A stretch of 40,688 nucleotides of DNA from CAZGRP01 sp964527995 (GTDB taxonomy: Bacteria; Zhuqueibacterota; Zhuqueibacteria; Oceanimicrobiales; CAZGRP01): NCBI GenBank assembly GCA_964527995.1, contig CAZGRP010000039.1, positions 1 through 40,688 of the forward strand, read 5' to 3'. The first letter of the stretch is position 1. Every line of letters begins with the position of its first letter. Made by a program: the position numbers and the translations under genes. Positions 1 to 8,474 of this stretch are shown one piece after another. The notes beneath the pieces were generated by a model. The model was given only the letters and a program-made list of their open reading frames with translations. It ran no database searches and was not told the origin of the DNA.

Positions 1-1397
1 GCCTGGCAGACAGGATCGAACGGTTCGAGACTGAGAGAAAACATGCGGCAGTCGATACTCGGCCGGTACAGCCCTTTGGAGGCGTAGCCGGCACCCTCGT
101 AGGCTCCCACCTTACCCCAATACTTGTCCTTCTTCAGAATGCTCAACTCCGTTGCCCGCAGCTTCTTCCATTTCTCGTAGTAGCCTGGCGCGCTGCGGTC
201 CCAGGTGGCACGGATGGCTTCCAGGCTGTCGAAGGCGGCTTTGCTCCATGGCGTCGGGATGGGCGTGCCCGGCTGCATGAACTGCCGCCACTTCAGCTTT
301 TCGGGCGAGATCAGCGCCGTGATGTTCGGCTCCCACGGCTCTACACCAGCGGGGTAGAAGTCGGAGTAAGACACAGAGCTGGTGTAGTACTCATCGGCCA
401 GGCCGGCAAAGGAGTGGCCAAATTCGTGGGTGAACATGTAGTCGACGTGCCAGTCGAGCTCCGGGTTTTGGGTCGACGTCATGCCGGTTGCATACAAGTT
501 GAAAATTCCGCCCCCGCCGTATCGAGAGCTGTTGATGAGGATGTAGATGAAGTCGTAGGGGACGGATTGTGCCACATCGCGAACGGCGCGGTTGTCGGTC
601 GTCAGGACGTAGCGCGGCGAATCAAGGGAGTTGTACGAAGCTCCGAGAGCCGTTCGGCGCCAGAGATTCTTTCGCGGCTCGTCGATGCCCGAATCGGCTG
701 ACGGCGACTCCACCGCCCGCACATTGAAGTCGCTCTTGTGTTCTTTGAAGGGCGAAGTCTCGAAAACCGCGCGCAGCCAGCGCCGGGCATCGCGGCGGAA
801 CTTGTCCATCTCATCGGCGCGGTAGCCGTCGCCCAGCAACACAATATCGACCTTCGTTGATGGTGGGCCGTTCTCCAAAAGGACGTCCACCTTCAACCCC
901 TGGGGGCGCAGCTCTCGATTCACGAAGCGAGAGGACGGATCCACAAAGGTCCGCCATATTTCCCCAAAGCGCATCCACTTATCGCGCGTGGCCAAGACGA
1001 TCTGCACCGGCCGTTTTGGAAAAGGCACCAAGACAGTCTCGTGAAAGGTGCGGTGAATGCCGCTTGCGGCTTCTGCGGTGGCTTGCCACTCGCCGAAAAT
1101 GCTGGCAAAACCACGCGAGTAGAGGAGCTGGTTGGTGATGGCGTCGTAAACGCGCACCTGGTATTTGCCCAGGTTCAGCGTATCGATCAGGTTCACTTTG
1201 CTGCCGGCCCACCCCGGCACCTCGTACACCTGGTCGACGCTAAAGGTCTCCTCTCCTTTGGTGCCGGTGTGGTAGTAGTCCAGACGCATTGTCTTGTCCA
1301 CGAAGAAGCTGTCGAAGCGGACTTGAGGGTGGACAATGGCCGGCCAGGCCAGAAGGAGCCAGAAGATGGCCGCATTTCGGAGCTTGATCTTGATCAT
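1..1397 (-). CDS. Secreted M64 (IgA-peptidase-like) zinc metallopeptidase, 3' end beyond window
   Basis: The frame opens at the ATG at 1397 and runs off the left edge after about 465 codons, so the C-terminus is missing. The N-terminus is basic then hydrophobic (IKIKLRNAAIFWLLLAWPA), a signal peptide ending near HPQ. The next ~130 residues resemble the beta-rich N-terminal domain usually paired with M64 peptidases. The catalytic domain is marked by HEFGHSFAGLADEY at residues 324-337: H324 and H328 are zinc ligands, E325 is the catalytic base, and the GLADEY continuation is characteristic of family M64. It probably degrades extracellular or periplasmic proteins. IgA is the substrate only of the founding host-associated member and is not implied here. 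It lies 88 nt downstream of the alcohol dehydrogenase gene on the same strand with no visible functional link. Family assignment is secure; substrate unknown. Confidence 0.9.
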   Translation of the reverse strand, partial: MIKIKLRNAAIFWLLLAWPAIVHPQVRFDSFFVDKTMRLDYYHTGTKGEETFSVDQVYEVPGWAGSKVNLIDTLNLGKYQVRVYDAITNQLLYSRGFASIFGEWQATAEAASGIHRTFHETVLVPFPKRPVQIVLATRDKWMRFGEIWRTFVDPSSRFVNRELRPQGLKVDVLLENGPPSTKVDIVLLGDGYRADEMDKFRRDARRWLRAVFETSPFKEHKSDFNVRAVESPSADSGIDEPRKNLWRRTALGASYNSLDSPRYVLTTDNRAVRDVAQSVPYDFIYILINSSRYGGGGIFNLYATGMTSTQNPELDWHVDYMFTHEFGHSFAGLADEYYTSSVSYSDFYPAGVEPWEPNITALISPEKLKWRQFMQPGTPIPTPWSKAAFDSLEAIRATWDRSAPGYYEKWKKLRATELSILKKDKYWGKVGAYEGAGYASKGLYRPSIDCRMFSLSLEPFDPVCQ

Positions 1398-1485
1398 TTT
1401 TCTTTCCTCGGTAACGGTTTCGTGGAGAAAAGCTTCCGCGCTGGTCTCTGCAAGCCCTGGGGATAGGGACGAGGTTCGGTTTGGG

Positions 1486-2532
1486 TCATGGCCTCAGGAC
1501 GAGCTTGATGCATCCCTGCAGCTTCTTGTCGAAGATTTCATACGCTGCCGAGCCGTCGCGCAGCGGCAGGCGATGGGTCACGATCGACAGTAGATCTTGC
1601 TTCTTCTGTTGCAGAATCGGCAGCAGCCGGGCCATGTAGGTGCGTGCGGGACAGCGGCCGGTCCGATACGTGAGGTTTTTGTCGTACGCCTCAGCCGGCG
1701 AGAAGGGAAAGTGCCTCTCGGTGTGCACGCCGACCGCCGAGATGGTGCCACCCGGACGAACTAGGTCGATTGCCAGGCGCGAGGCTGCGCTGCTACCAAC
1801 CACCTCCAGCACGGCGTCGGCGCCTCGGCCTTGCGTCGCCTCTCTCACGATCTCCACGGCGTTTTCGCTGCGGTGGTTGATGGGCGTCGCGCCCAGCTTT
1901 TGGGCCAGGGCGAGACGCTCGGGGACCGAGTCGATGCCGAAGACGGTTCTTGCCTCCAGGTGTTTGGCAGCAACGATCGCCATCAGCCCCACAGGGCCAC
2001 AGCCGATGACGGCGCAGGTGATGCCCGGGCCGACCTCGGCCATGTCGGCGCAAAAGAACCCCGTCGGCAGCACATCGCTCAGCAGCACCGCTTCTTCGGG
2101 GTGAACGCCGTCCGGGATGCCTATGAGCGTGGCGTCCGCAAGGGGAACACGGACGTACTCCGCCTGCGCTCCGTGGAGGCCGACACCCTGTTCCAGCCAC
2201 CCGAAAAGCTGCCCCTTGTCGCAACGGCTGGTCAGGCCATGACGGCAATAGAAGCAGGTGCCGCAGTTGGTCGTGAACGGCGCAGCCACCACGTCGCCTG
2301 TCCTGAACCTTTCGACCTCGGGACCAACCTCCGCGATCTCGCCTGTGAACTCATGCCCCATAATGGTGCCGTCGTCGAGCCCAGTCTCACGGCCGTGATA
2401 AACGTGCAGATCTGACCCACAGATCGCCGCTAGTTGCACCTTGACGATGACGTCGGTGGAGGCTACAAGGGTAGGATCGGGAACAGACTCGAACCGAATC
2501 GTTTCTCTGCCGCGGAATGTCAGGGCCTTCAT
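1486..2532 (-). CDS. Zinc-dependent medium-chain alcohol dehydrogenase (formaldehyde-dehydrogenase-like branch)
   Basis: A complete 348-residue MDR-superfamily dehydrogenase. Catalytic zinc ligands are C38 (AICGSDLH) and the H60-E61 pair (MGHEFTGE). The structural zinc lobe has four cysteines at 90, 93, 96 and 104. The Rossmann motif GCGPVG is at 177-182, followed by FGIDSVPERL, whose Asp after the second strand favours NAD(H). The pattern fits the FDH-like zinc ADHs that oxidise small alcohols or aldehydes; the substrate cannot be read from sequence. The frame stays open up to a TTG at 2739, but the ATG at 2532 starts exactly at the conserved family N-terminus (MKALTFRG) and has a GAAGAAAG-like ribosome site, so it was chosen. 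It is probably a cytoplasmic single-gene unit upstream of the M64 gene. Confidence 0.92.
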   Translation of the reverse strand: MKALTFRGRETIRFESVPDPTLVASTDVIVKVQLAAICGSDLHVYHGRETGLDDGTIMGHEFTGEIAEVGPEVERFRTGDVVAAPFTTNCGTCFYCRHGLTSRCDKGQLFGWLEQGVGLHGAQAEYVRVPLADATLIGIPDGVHPEEAVLLSDVLPTGFFCADMAEVGPGITCAVIGCGPVGLMAIVAAKHLEARTVFGIDSVPERLALAQKLGATPINHRSENAVEIVREATQGRGADAVLEVVGSSAASRLAIDLVRPGGTISAVGVHTERHFPFSPAEAYDKNLTYRTGRCPARTYMARLLPILQQKKQDLLSIVTHRLPLRDGSAAYEIFDKKLQGCIKLVLRP

Positions 2533-2951
2533 TACTTTCTTCAGTTGCTGGGAGATGGCTGCACTGCGGAGAATGACCAGGGTGCCACTGCATGGGCCCG
2601 GCGAATGATCCAGTCTGTGGCAGCGGCCGGGAGTGTCTGGCGGCGGCGATTTCTCCGTGGGAGCATGACCAGGACCTTGTCCGCAATGGCCGGGGACGGT
2701 GGCGAGGCAAAAGATGCAGAACTCGGCAGATAAAGTCAAGCGCTATTGCACCGCGACGAGGAGCAGAGGTGGTGACGAAAGATCGAGTCGTTGAGGTTGG
2801 GGGAGTCCGCAGGTGGACAAGAAGGGTGCGAATGGCGCGAAGAGAGGAGAAGACGCCCGGCGGAGACGCCACCCGTTCACCGCCCCCTGACCGGGCTGCC
2901 CATGTTTTCCTGTGCCGGTTCTGGGGTCAGAGGGCGGTGCTCTGTGGTGGG
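2533..2951. other. Intergenic stretch upstream of the alcohol dehydrogenase
   Basis: These 419 bases separate the dehydrogenase start from the stop of the 57-residue gene. No convincing coding frame, RNA or terminator was found. The minus strand has a TTGACT box at 2739-2734 that could be a -35 element for the dehydrogenase, but the hexamer 17 nt further on (CATCTT) is a poor -10, so no promoter is called. Confidence 0.5.
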
Positions 2952-3125
2952 CTAGCTGGGACTGCCTTCATCGCCAGGGGGCGGATCCGCCGGCTCGCCC
3001 AGAACCGGCGAGCTGGCCGCTGACGTCATGGTTGCGCTGGTGCTTTTCCCTGCCTTGCCGCCGAAGACCTTCTCTTTGAGTCGCGACCACATTCCCGTCT
3101 TGTCACTTGTGCTTTCTGGTTTCAT
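2952..3125 (-). CDS. 57-residue hydrophilic protein of unknown function, coupled to the upstream kinase gene
   Basis: The ATG at 3125 lies 5 nt after the stop codon of the kinase gene and 8 nt after the GGAGG of a ribosome site fully complementary to the usual 16S rRNA 3' end, so translation is very likely. A GTG at 3134 in the same frame is part of the ribosome site and is not a credible start. The product has a basic N-terminal half (SRLKEKVFGGKAGKS) that could form a short amphipathic helix, and a Ser/Pro/acidic low-complexity tail ending DEGSPS. No membrane segment, cysteine or recognised domain is present. The operon position suggests a partner, substrate or regulator of the kinase, but that is inference. 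It may be lineage-specific. Confidence 0.6.
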   Translation of the reverse strand: MKPESTSDKTGMWSRLKEKVFGGKAGKSTSATMTSAASSPVLGEPADPPPGDEGSPS

Positions 3126-3127
3126 GT

Positions 3128-3143
3128 GGATCACCTCCTTTCT
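3128..3143 (-). promoter_or_regulatory. Extended perfect Shine-Dalgarno containing the upstream gene's stop codon
   Basis: The minus strand reads AGAAAGGAGGTGATCC, the exact complement of the common bacterial 16S 3' terminus (GGATCACCTCCTTTCT). The TGA at 3133-3131 inside it is the stop codon of the kinase frame, and the ATG of the next gene is at 3125. Terminating ribosomes would sit directly on the initiation site, a clear setup for translational coupling. Confidence 0.85.
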
Positions 3144-5908
3144 GCTTGTTGGTTGGCTTCGTGGGTGTTGGCTTGACCACTTTTCCGTCTGGCGATCTCT
3201 ACCTGCCGCAAACCAGTGTCGGCTTCGGCCCAGATTTCCACAACGCGCCTGTAGGCCTGGCGTGCCTTCTTTGAATCACCAACTTTTTCGTAGATTCGGG
3301 CCACCGCAAAGGCGGCCGGCGCGTGACCAGGGTTGAAATCGAGGGCGGCCTGATAAGTCTGAATCGCCTGCCTCTCTTGGCCGGACAGCGCCAGGGCTCG
3401 CGCCAGAGCCGAGAGATAGAAAGCGCGATCCAGGGGATAGAGGCGAAGCGCCCTTTCGAACAAGCCGACTGCGCGCTTATAGTCGCCGTCGGAGACGGCA
3501 ATCAGGCCACGCAAGTGGTGCAGCATCCAGAGGCCTTCGAGGCCTTCTTGTCGCTCAAGCGCACGCTTGAGTGCGGCCAGGTCGGCGGCAGCGGCACTGC
3601 GTTTCCCGGACTCGAGATGGACCTGTCCCCTGAACCATCGTGCTTCGGCATTGGTCGAGTCGATGTCGACGGCCTGACCGAGGAGCGCCAGCGCTTGAGG
3701 GATGCGACCCTGCCGCCAGCGGCTGACGGCCTGAAGGACGGTGGCCTGCAGCTTCAAGGACGAGTTTGTTGCTTTTTCAGTGTATTCTTCTGCGACCTGG
3801 AAAGCGTGCCTGAATCTCCCCTGACCCAGATAGGCTCTGATGAGATGGGGAGGCGTATAGCTGAAGTTGGGACGCAATTCAAGGATCCGTTCACACCTCT
3901 GGATGGCCTCCGCGTAACGCCCGGTCAGCAGCAGAATCTCCGCTTCTGTGTCACGCGTGTTCACATCCGTGAGACCCATGGCAATTCCCTTGCGGATCAC
4001 CTGCAGCGCTTTCTGGCTGTCCCCCTTTGCCAGGTAGGCATAAGCCAGGGTGTTGTAGGCGATCGTGTAGGTCGAGTCGAGCCGCACCGCCTTCTCTATA
4101 GCGGCGATGCCGCCATCCAGTTCGCGGAATTTGTTGTACAGCACCCAGCCGTAGCGATACAGCTCATCCGTGTCGTTCGGGTGGATCTTGAGAAGACGGC
4201 GTGAATAGGTGGCAAGGTCCCGCCAGCGCCGATCGATGCCGGCCTCGTTGCTCAGGTAGTGCAGGCGCGCGCCCTCAGAGAGCCCTTGGATGTACGGCTT
4301 GCCCTTTGCCAGGATTCTCTTGGCACCGGCGTAATCGCCGGTTGTGCGCAACTGCCAGGCCAGGAAGTAGTAGGGGCGCACGAAGGAAGAGTCCAGGGTG
4401 ATGGCTTGCCGGAGCTTGTCGATGCTTTCTTCATGGCGCAGGTCATATGCCGCATCCAGGCCTTCGATGAAGAAACGCTGGGCCTCGATCGAGGTAGAGA
4501 CGAAAGCCGAGCCACGCAGCGGTTTCTGGGCCGCCGGCGATTTCAGACCCAAGATCGCTTCGACCCTGGAGCTCATGCCATCCACCAGAGAATAGAGGTC
4601 GTTGATCCGGCCGCGAAATGGGTCCAGGGACGCCATGTCGCTGCCTGTCTTGGCGTCGAGCAGTCGGATGCGGACATCGACGTTGTTGTCATCGACGTTG
4701 AAGGCGCCCAGAAGGACCGTGCCGACGTTGGCCTTGCGGGCGACGGTCAGCGCCTGTTTTGTGGTCAGGCTGGCGCCGCGAAGGCCGAGGCGGCGCATCA
4801 TACGCAGTTGCTGCCGGGCGTCCAGGACGCGGAGGCTCGGATTTCGAGCCAGATCTGTGTTCAGCAGATCGGCCATACCGACCCGCAGCCAGTCCCAGCC
4901 GCTCCCCGCTTGGGTCAGAGTGAACGGCATCACGGCGATGGAACTCTGAGGTTTCGTGCCCTCGGACTGCAAGCCGAGGTACAGCACCGCCGCAGTCACC
5001 AAGGCGATGAGTCCGGCCAGAGTGCCGTAAAGCGTCCTTCGGCCTGGCTTGATGATGCGAGTGCTGCGGCGCCGTCGCGGCGATCCGACCGCCGACGCCT
5101 GCTGAACGGCGCGCAGGTCAGCCAGCAGGTCGCCGGCTGTGGCATAGCGCTGATCCGGCTGTTTTCGGATCGCCGTTGTGATGACCCGCTCCAGATCCGC
5201 GGGCAGACCCACCCGGAATCGGGAGATCGGCTCTGGCTCTTCGTTGATGATGGAGTAGACGACGGCGTGCTCGTATTCACCCCGGAAAGGGATGCGGCCG
5301 GCGAGCATCTCGTAGAGCATGACACCGAGTGACCAGATGTCGGTACGGTGGTCGACGAATTCGCCGAAGCTCTGCTCGGGCGACATGTAGGCGGCCGTCC
5401 CCATGGTGCTGCCGGTGCGGGTCAGGCCCGGGCGCCCGGCCAGCTTTGCCAGCCCGAAGTCGACGATCTTGACCACTCCCTCCGTAGTGAGGATCAGGTT
5501 GGCCGGCTTGATGTCTCGATGGATGATGCCGTTCTCGTGGGCTTTGGCCAGGCCCTGGGCGACTTGTATGGCAATATCGACCGCTTCGGCGACGGGCAAA
5601 GGGCCGCCGGTGAGTTTCTCCTTGAGCGTCTGCCCTTCGTAGTGGGCCATGGCAATGAAGATCTGGCCGTCTTCGGTCTCGCTGATTTCGTAGATGGTGC
5701 AGATGTTGGGGTGATCCAGGCCGGCGGCGGCCTGTGCTTCGTGAACGAATCGAGCCTTTTCTTCCTCGCCGGCCAGGGTGTCAGGCGGCAGAAACTTGAG
5801 CGCAGCGGTGCGCTTGAGGCGAGTGTCCTCGGCTTTGAAGACGACTCCCATCCCGCCTTGCCCCAGCTTCTCGACGATGCGGTAGTGGGAAATGGTCTTG
5901 CCGATCAT
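3131..5908 (-). CDS. Membrane Ser/Thr protein kinase with TolB-like domain and C-terminal TPR repeats
   Basis: A 925-residue Hanks-type kinase. The kinase domain spans about residues 9-270: glycine loop GQGGMG at 16-21, ATP-binding K38, alpha-C E57, catalytic HRD at 130-132 (D132), DFG at 150-152, then MSPEQ and DIWSLG. All catalytic residues are intact. A basic linker (PRRRRS) precedes one membrane helix at about 293-313. Outside follow a TolB/FlgO-like segment (SSIAVMPF, then LRVGMADLLNTDL) and some ten TPR-like repeats to the end. This architecture is common in Acidobacteriota and related phyla; targets are unknown. The ATG at 5908 (MIGKTISHYRI) matches the usual family start. An in-frame ATG at 5920 would add four residues, and the frame stays open to 6085. 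Its stop lies in the ribosome site of the next gene. Confidence 0.93.
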   Translation of the reverse strand: MIGKTISHYRIVEKLGQGGMGVVFKAEDTRLKRTAALKFLPPDTLAGEEEKARFVHEAQAAAGLDHPNICTIYEISETEDGQIFIAMAHYEGQTLKEKLTGGPLPVAEAVDIAIQVAQGLAKAHENGIIHRDIKPANLILTTEGVVKIVDFGLAKLAGRPGLTRTGSTMGTAAYMSPEQSFGEFVDHRTDIWSLGVMLYEMLAGRIPFRGEYEHAVVYSIINEEPEPISRFRVGLPADLERVITTAIRKQPDQRYATAGDLLADLRAVQQASAVGSPRRRRSTRIIKPGRRTLYGTLAGLIALVTAAVLYLGLQSEGTKPQSSIAVMPFTLTQAGSGWDWLRVGMADLLNTDLARNPSLRVLDARQQLRMMRRLGLRGASLTTKQALTVARKANVGTVLLGAFNVDDNNVDVRIRLLDAKTGSDMASLDPFRGRINDLYSLVDGMSSRVEAILGLKSPAAQKPLRGSAFVSTSIEAQRFFIEGLDAAYDLRHEESIDKLRQAITLDSSFVRPYYFLAWQLRTTGDYAGAKRILAKGKPYIQGLSEGARLHYLSNEAGIDRRWRDLATYSRRLLKIHPNDTDELYRYGWVLYNKFRELDGGIAAIEKAVRLDSTYTIAYNTLAYAYLAKGDSQKALQVIRKGIAMGLTDVNTRDTEAEILLLTGRYAEAIQRCERILELRPNFSYTPPHLIRAYLGQGRFRHAFQVAEEYTEKATNSSLKLQATVLQAVSRWRQGRIPQALALLGQAVDIDSTNAEARWFRGQVHLESGKRSAAAADLAALKRALERQEGLEGLWMLHHLRGLIAVSDGDYKRAVGLFERALRLYPLDRAFYLSALARALALSGQERQAIQTYQAALDFNPGHAPAAFAVARIYEKVGDSKKARQAYRRVVEIWAEADTGLRQVEIARRKSGQANTHEANQQAERR

Positions 5909-6318
5909 GACCGATGTCATACAAAGTTCAGCAGCGTGTCGGGGGAGGAGCCGAGGAGAGGAAGAGGGGACTTCCCGGCGAGAGGGTTCTGGGTTCCACA
6001 GGGCGCCTCCTGGATTGCCGCTTTTCTCCCGATTGAGTTCATCGCCTGCCCACTTCGCTGCCGTGAGCGGTGGTTGCGAGGGCAAAGGAATCTTCAGTGG
6101 GGAGTGGAATCCAGGAGTCTGCTGGCGGATCGGGGGAATACAGCGTTGTGCGGCCTGCCAAAATTCAGTCGGTCCTCCCGGCGGCTGCCAGGGGCCTGCT
6201 CCCGTGCCCAGCGCCTTTGCAAGATTAAGGAACTATTGCCTGAATGTCAAGAGAAATCGGAAGGCGGCTGGGAGAGCGTTGCCACACGGAGCGCGACGAA
6301 TGTCCGCCATAGCGTCGC
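5909..6318. other. Leader/intergenic stretch upstream of the kinase gene
   Basis: About 410 bases between the kinase start and the stop of the BsuPI-domain gene. It contains the sigma70-like promoter at 6222-6250, which would give a leader of roughly 300 nt. The kinase frame is open without a stop to 6085, but that stretch is Pro/Ser/Arg-rich and does not look like protein. No recognised riboswitch or hairpin with a T-tract was found. Confidence 0.45.
6222..6250 (-). promoter_or_regulatory. Candidate sigma70 promoter for the kinase gene
   Basis: The minus strand has TTGACA at 6250-6245, a 17-nt spacer, and TAATCT at 6227-6222. The -35 is perfect; the -10 keeps the key first, second and last positions. 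Transcription would start near 6215, about 300 nt before the kinase ATG. Confidence 0.45.
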
Positions 6319-7197
6319 TCATTCGATCGTGAGCTCTACGGCGGCGCTGTCGCCGCCAGGCACCGACTTCAGAGAGCCGATCACCCAGAATCGTCCCTTC
6401 AGAGGATTACCGCCGGCGTCCCGCGCCGTCCAGGTCTCGGTGTAGGTGCGGCTCTCACCGGGCCGGAGTTCCACGGTCCGCACGACCTGGGCAAAGACGC
6501 GCCCGGCGGACCACTTCCAGACAATCTTGTCCTGGGGGATGGGGTCGCCCGGCGGCAACGGGGAGTCAGATACCACGAAGAAGTCATAGGTCTGGGCAGT
6601 GGGGAAGGTGAGGGTGCGGCCTCCCGTCGATGGGGCGGTGGCAGTCAGGGTGAATGTCACCGACTCGCCTGCCGCAATGGTGCTGTCGCTCAGTGACAAC
6701 TGCAGCTTGACGCCGTTCTGAACCAGAGCCTGGATCGTGCCGTCCAGGGCGCTGATGACATCCTGCAACTGTTTGGGCAGGCGGATCCCCTCGGCCTCGA
6801 CCTTTTTGGTGGTGCCGCTTTGGTTGAAGACGATGTCGTAGTGGAAAGCATCGGCGACATTCGGATCGATGTACCTTTCCTGAAGCCCGAAGAAGTTGGC
6901 GGTAGCAAAGGTGCTGATCAGGTTTTCATACTCGGAATCCTCGAGCCGATCTCGGAAGCTTCGCTGCGGCGCCCGCGGGTCATCGGTGAAGCGCACCAGG
7001 TGGTTGCTGAACACGGTCAGATGGCGATGGATTCCAGCAAACCCTCCCCTGACCTCGTAATCGATCACCACAGGGAGGTCATCCCTGAACTCGAGATCCT
7101 CTGCCGCCTGCGACGCCTCGAACAAGGCCGGATGGCTGCAGCCGAGCGTCGCGGCGAGGGCGATGACAGGCATCAGCTTCGGTGATGGCTTGCGCAT
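6319..7197 (-). CDS. Secreted protein with C-terminal BsuPI-type proteinase-inhibitor domain
   Basis: A 292-residue exported protein. The N-terminus is basic then hydrophobic (LMPVIALAATLGC). The cysteine could be a lipobox Cys, though the TLGC context is not ideal. Residues ~40-160 form an unrecognised domain on a 'force/strand' pattern (EVRGGFAGIHRHLTVF). Residues ~165-292 fit the BsuPI fold (intracellular proteinase inhibitor of Bacillus): a strand pattern with GESVTFTL, TAQTYDFFV, KIVWKWS, FAQVV and RPGESRTY. In Bacillus the domain inhibits subtilisin-type proteases; here it is exported. A strong AAGGAGG ribosome site precedes the ATG at 7197. It is the last gene of a three-gene unit, 23 nt after the serpin gene, so a role in protecting the cell from extracellular proteases is plausible inference. 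Confidence 0.82.
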   Translation of the reverse strand: MRKPSPKLMPVIALAATLGCSHPALFEASQAAEDLEFRDDLPVVIDYEVRGGFAGIHRHLTVFSNHLVRFTDDPRAPQRSFRDRLEDSEYENLISTFATANFFGLQERYIDPNVADAFHYDIVFNQSGTTKKVEAEGIRLPKQLQDVISALDGTIQALVQNGVKLQLSLSDSTIAAGESVTFTLTATAPSTGGRTLTFPTAQTYDFFVVSDSPLPPGDPIPQDKIVWKWSAGRVFAQVVRTVELRPGESRTYTETWTARDAGGNPLKGRFWVIGSLKSVPGGDSAAVELTIE

Positions 7198-7220
7198 GTC
7201 TCCTCCTTGATTTGCAGGAG

Positions 7221-8453
7221 CTATTCGAAACTCGGCTCCACGATCTTGCCCACGAACAGAAGCGTTCCAGACTGCCGTTCGCGGATGGCAAAGAGAAAGG
7301 GCCGGTCGACGCGCACCAGGATCGGTCCGGAGTCACCCACCGACGTCGCTCGCACGCCGACAGCGGTGACCGCCGCCGCTTCGGTACCTTCCTCGTCCAC
7401 CTGCACGAAGGTCTTGTGCCTGACGAAGGAGATAAAAATGCCACCCGGGCTGTACATCCTGGTGAAGTCGGCCTTCATCGGGTCGAAGGCGATTCCCATC
7501 CCCAGGGCTTTCAGGACCTCGTTCAGTGTAGTGTCGTATTTCATCTTGAACTTGGGGAGCTGGACCGTCACCGTCGCGGGTGCGAAGCTTTGCATCCACT
7601 GGTCCCAGCTTTCCGGAGTCAGGGCGGCGATCAGAGAGTCGAGGTCCCTGTTCGGTCGCGGCAGGATGATGGTCATGCTGAAGGCACGGTCGCCATAGGG
7701 CAGATCGACCGCCTGGAAGTCATCGGTTTGGAAGTACGGGAAGCTGCCGGTCTGCGCCATCATTTTGATCGGCTTCTGGGAGCCATCCGGAAGATTGAAG
7801 AGGTCATCTTCGGTGTGCTTCTTGTCGAACTCGTAGGTCCAGGTCCCTTTGAAGTAGATGGCGTTGATGAGGAACATCACGTCCCTGGAGTCAATGCGGT
7901 CGAGGATCTTCTGGATCTTGCCTCGTGTCTTTTCGTCCACCCAGCGATTGATGGTGTCCACCGATTTTGGGTCACTGAAATCCAAAGCCTGGACTTCTGC
8001 ATCGAAGTAGGTCCGGTTCAGGTCCATGAACTGCGGCTCGAAGGTGTACTCCTGTTTGTACCAGATGGAGTTGGCGATGTCGAAGAGCACCTTCGTGTCG
8101 AGGGTGGTGAGGAGATCGATGAGGCTCCTGTAGGACTGGTTGATGTCATCGTTGTTGAGCCCGGCCAGCGCCAGGGTCTGCTGCATCGCCTCCAGAGTGC
8201 TGCCATTGGCGCCGTTGAGCGTCATCCCCAGGGCCATCGACACGCTGAGGGGGGAGATGAATACGTTCTGCCCCGGTGTCCCCTTGTTGATTTCGCGGAA
8301 CAGCCTAAACCCGAATTCGTTGCCCGACTGCACCAGCCGTTTTTCCAGGGACGTCAGAGGCCGCATCTTCGCCGAAACCGGATTGCGTTCGCACTGGACG
8401 AGCAACACGCTGAGGGACAGCGGGAAAATGAGAATGCGGAGTTTTTTCAGCAT
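7221..8453 (-). CDS. Serpin-family protease inhibitor, probable lipoprotein
   Basis: A complete 410-residue serpin with the typical family length. The signal sequence ends in VLLVQC (near residue 21), a plausible lipoprotein Cys, giving a membrane-anchored inhibitor. Core serpin motifs are clear: NVFISPLSVSMALGMTLNGA, LINAIYFKGTWTYEFDK, LPKFKMKYDTTLNEVLKALG and the C-terminal DRPFLFAIRE. The hinge EEGTEAAAV (residues 354-362) has the small residues needed for loop insertion, so this should be an inhibitory serpin. Counting P15 as G356 puts P1-P1' at T370-S371. The loop before RPF is about four residues longer than in alpha-1-antitrypsin, so that assignment is uncertain. A good ribosome site (AAAGGAG) supports the start. 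It lies 21 nt after the DxRCP lipoprotein gene and 23 nt before the BsuPI gene. Confidence 0.95.
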   Translation of the reverse strand: MLKKLRILIFPLSLSVLLVQCERNPVSAKMRPLTSLEKRLVQSGNEFGFRLFREINKGTPGQNVFISPLSVSMALGMTLNGANGSTLEAMQQTLALAGLNNDDINQSYRSLIDLLTTLDTKVLFDIANSIWYKQEYTFEPQFMDLNRTYFDAEVQALDFSDPKSVDTINRWVDEKTRGKIQKILDRIDSRDVMFLINAIYFKGTWTYEFDKKHTEDDLFNLPDGSQKPIKMMAQTGSFPYFQTDDFQAVDLPYGDRAFSMTIILPRPNRDLDSLIAALTPESWDQWMQSFAPATVTVQLPKFKMKYDTTLNEVLKALGMGIAFDPMKADFTRMYSPGGIFISFVRHKTFVQVDEEGTEAAAVTAVGVRATSVGDSGPILVRVDRPFLFAIRERQSGTLLFVGKIVEPSFE

Positions 8454-8474
8454 CGCGAATCACTCCTTTCGGTT

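Noticed and set aside
2711..2739. TTGACT upstream of the alcohol dehydrogenase as a promoter
   Set aside because: The hexamer 17 nt on is CATCTT, too far from a -10 element.
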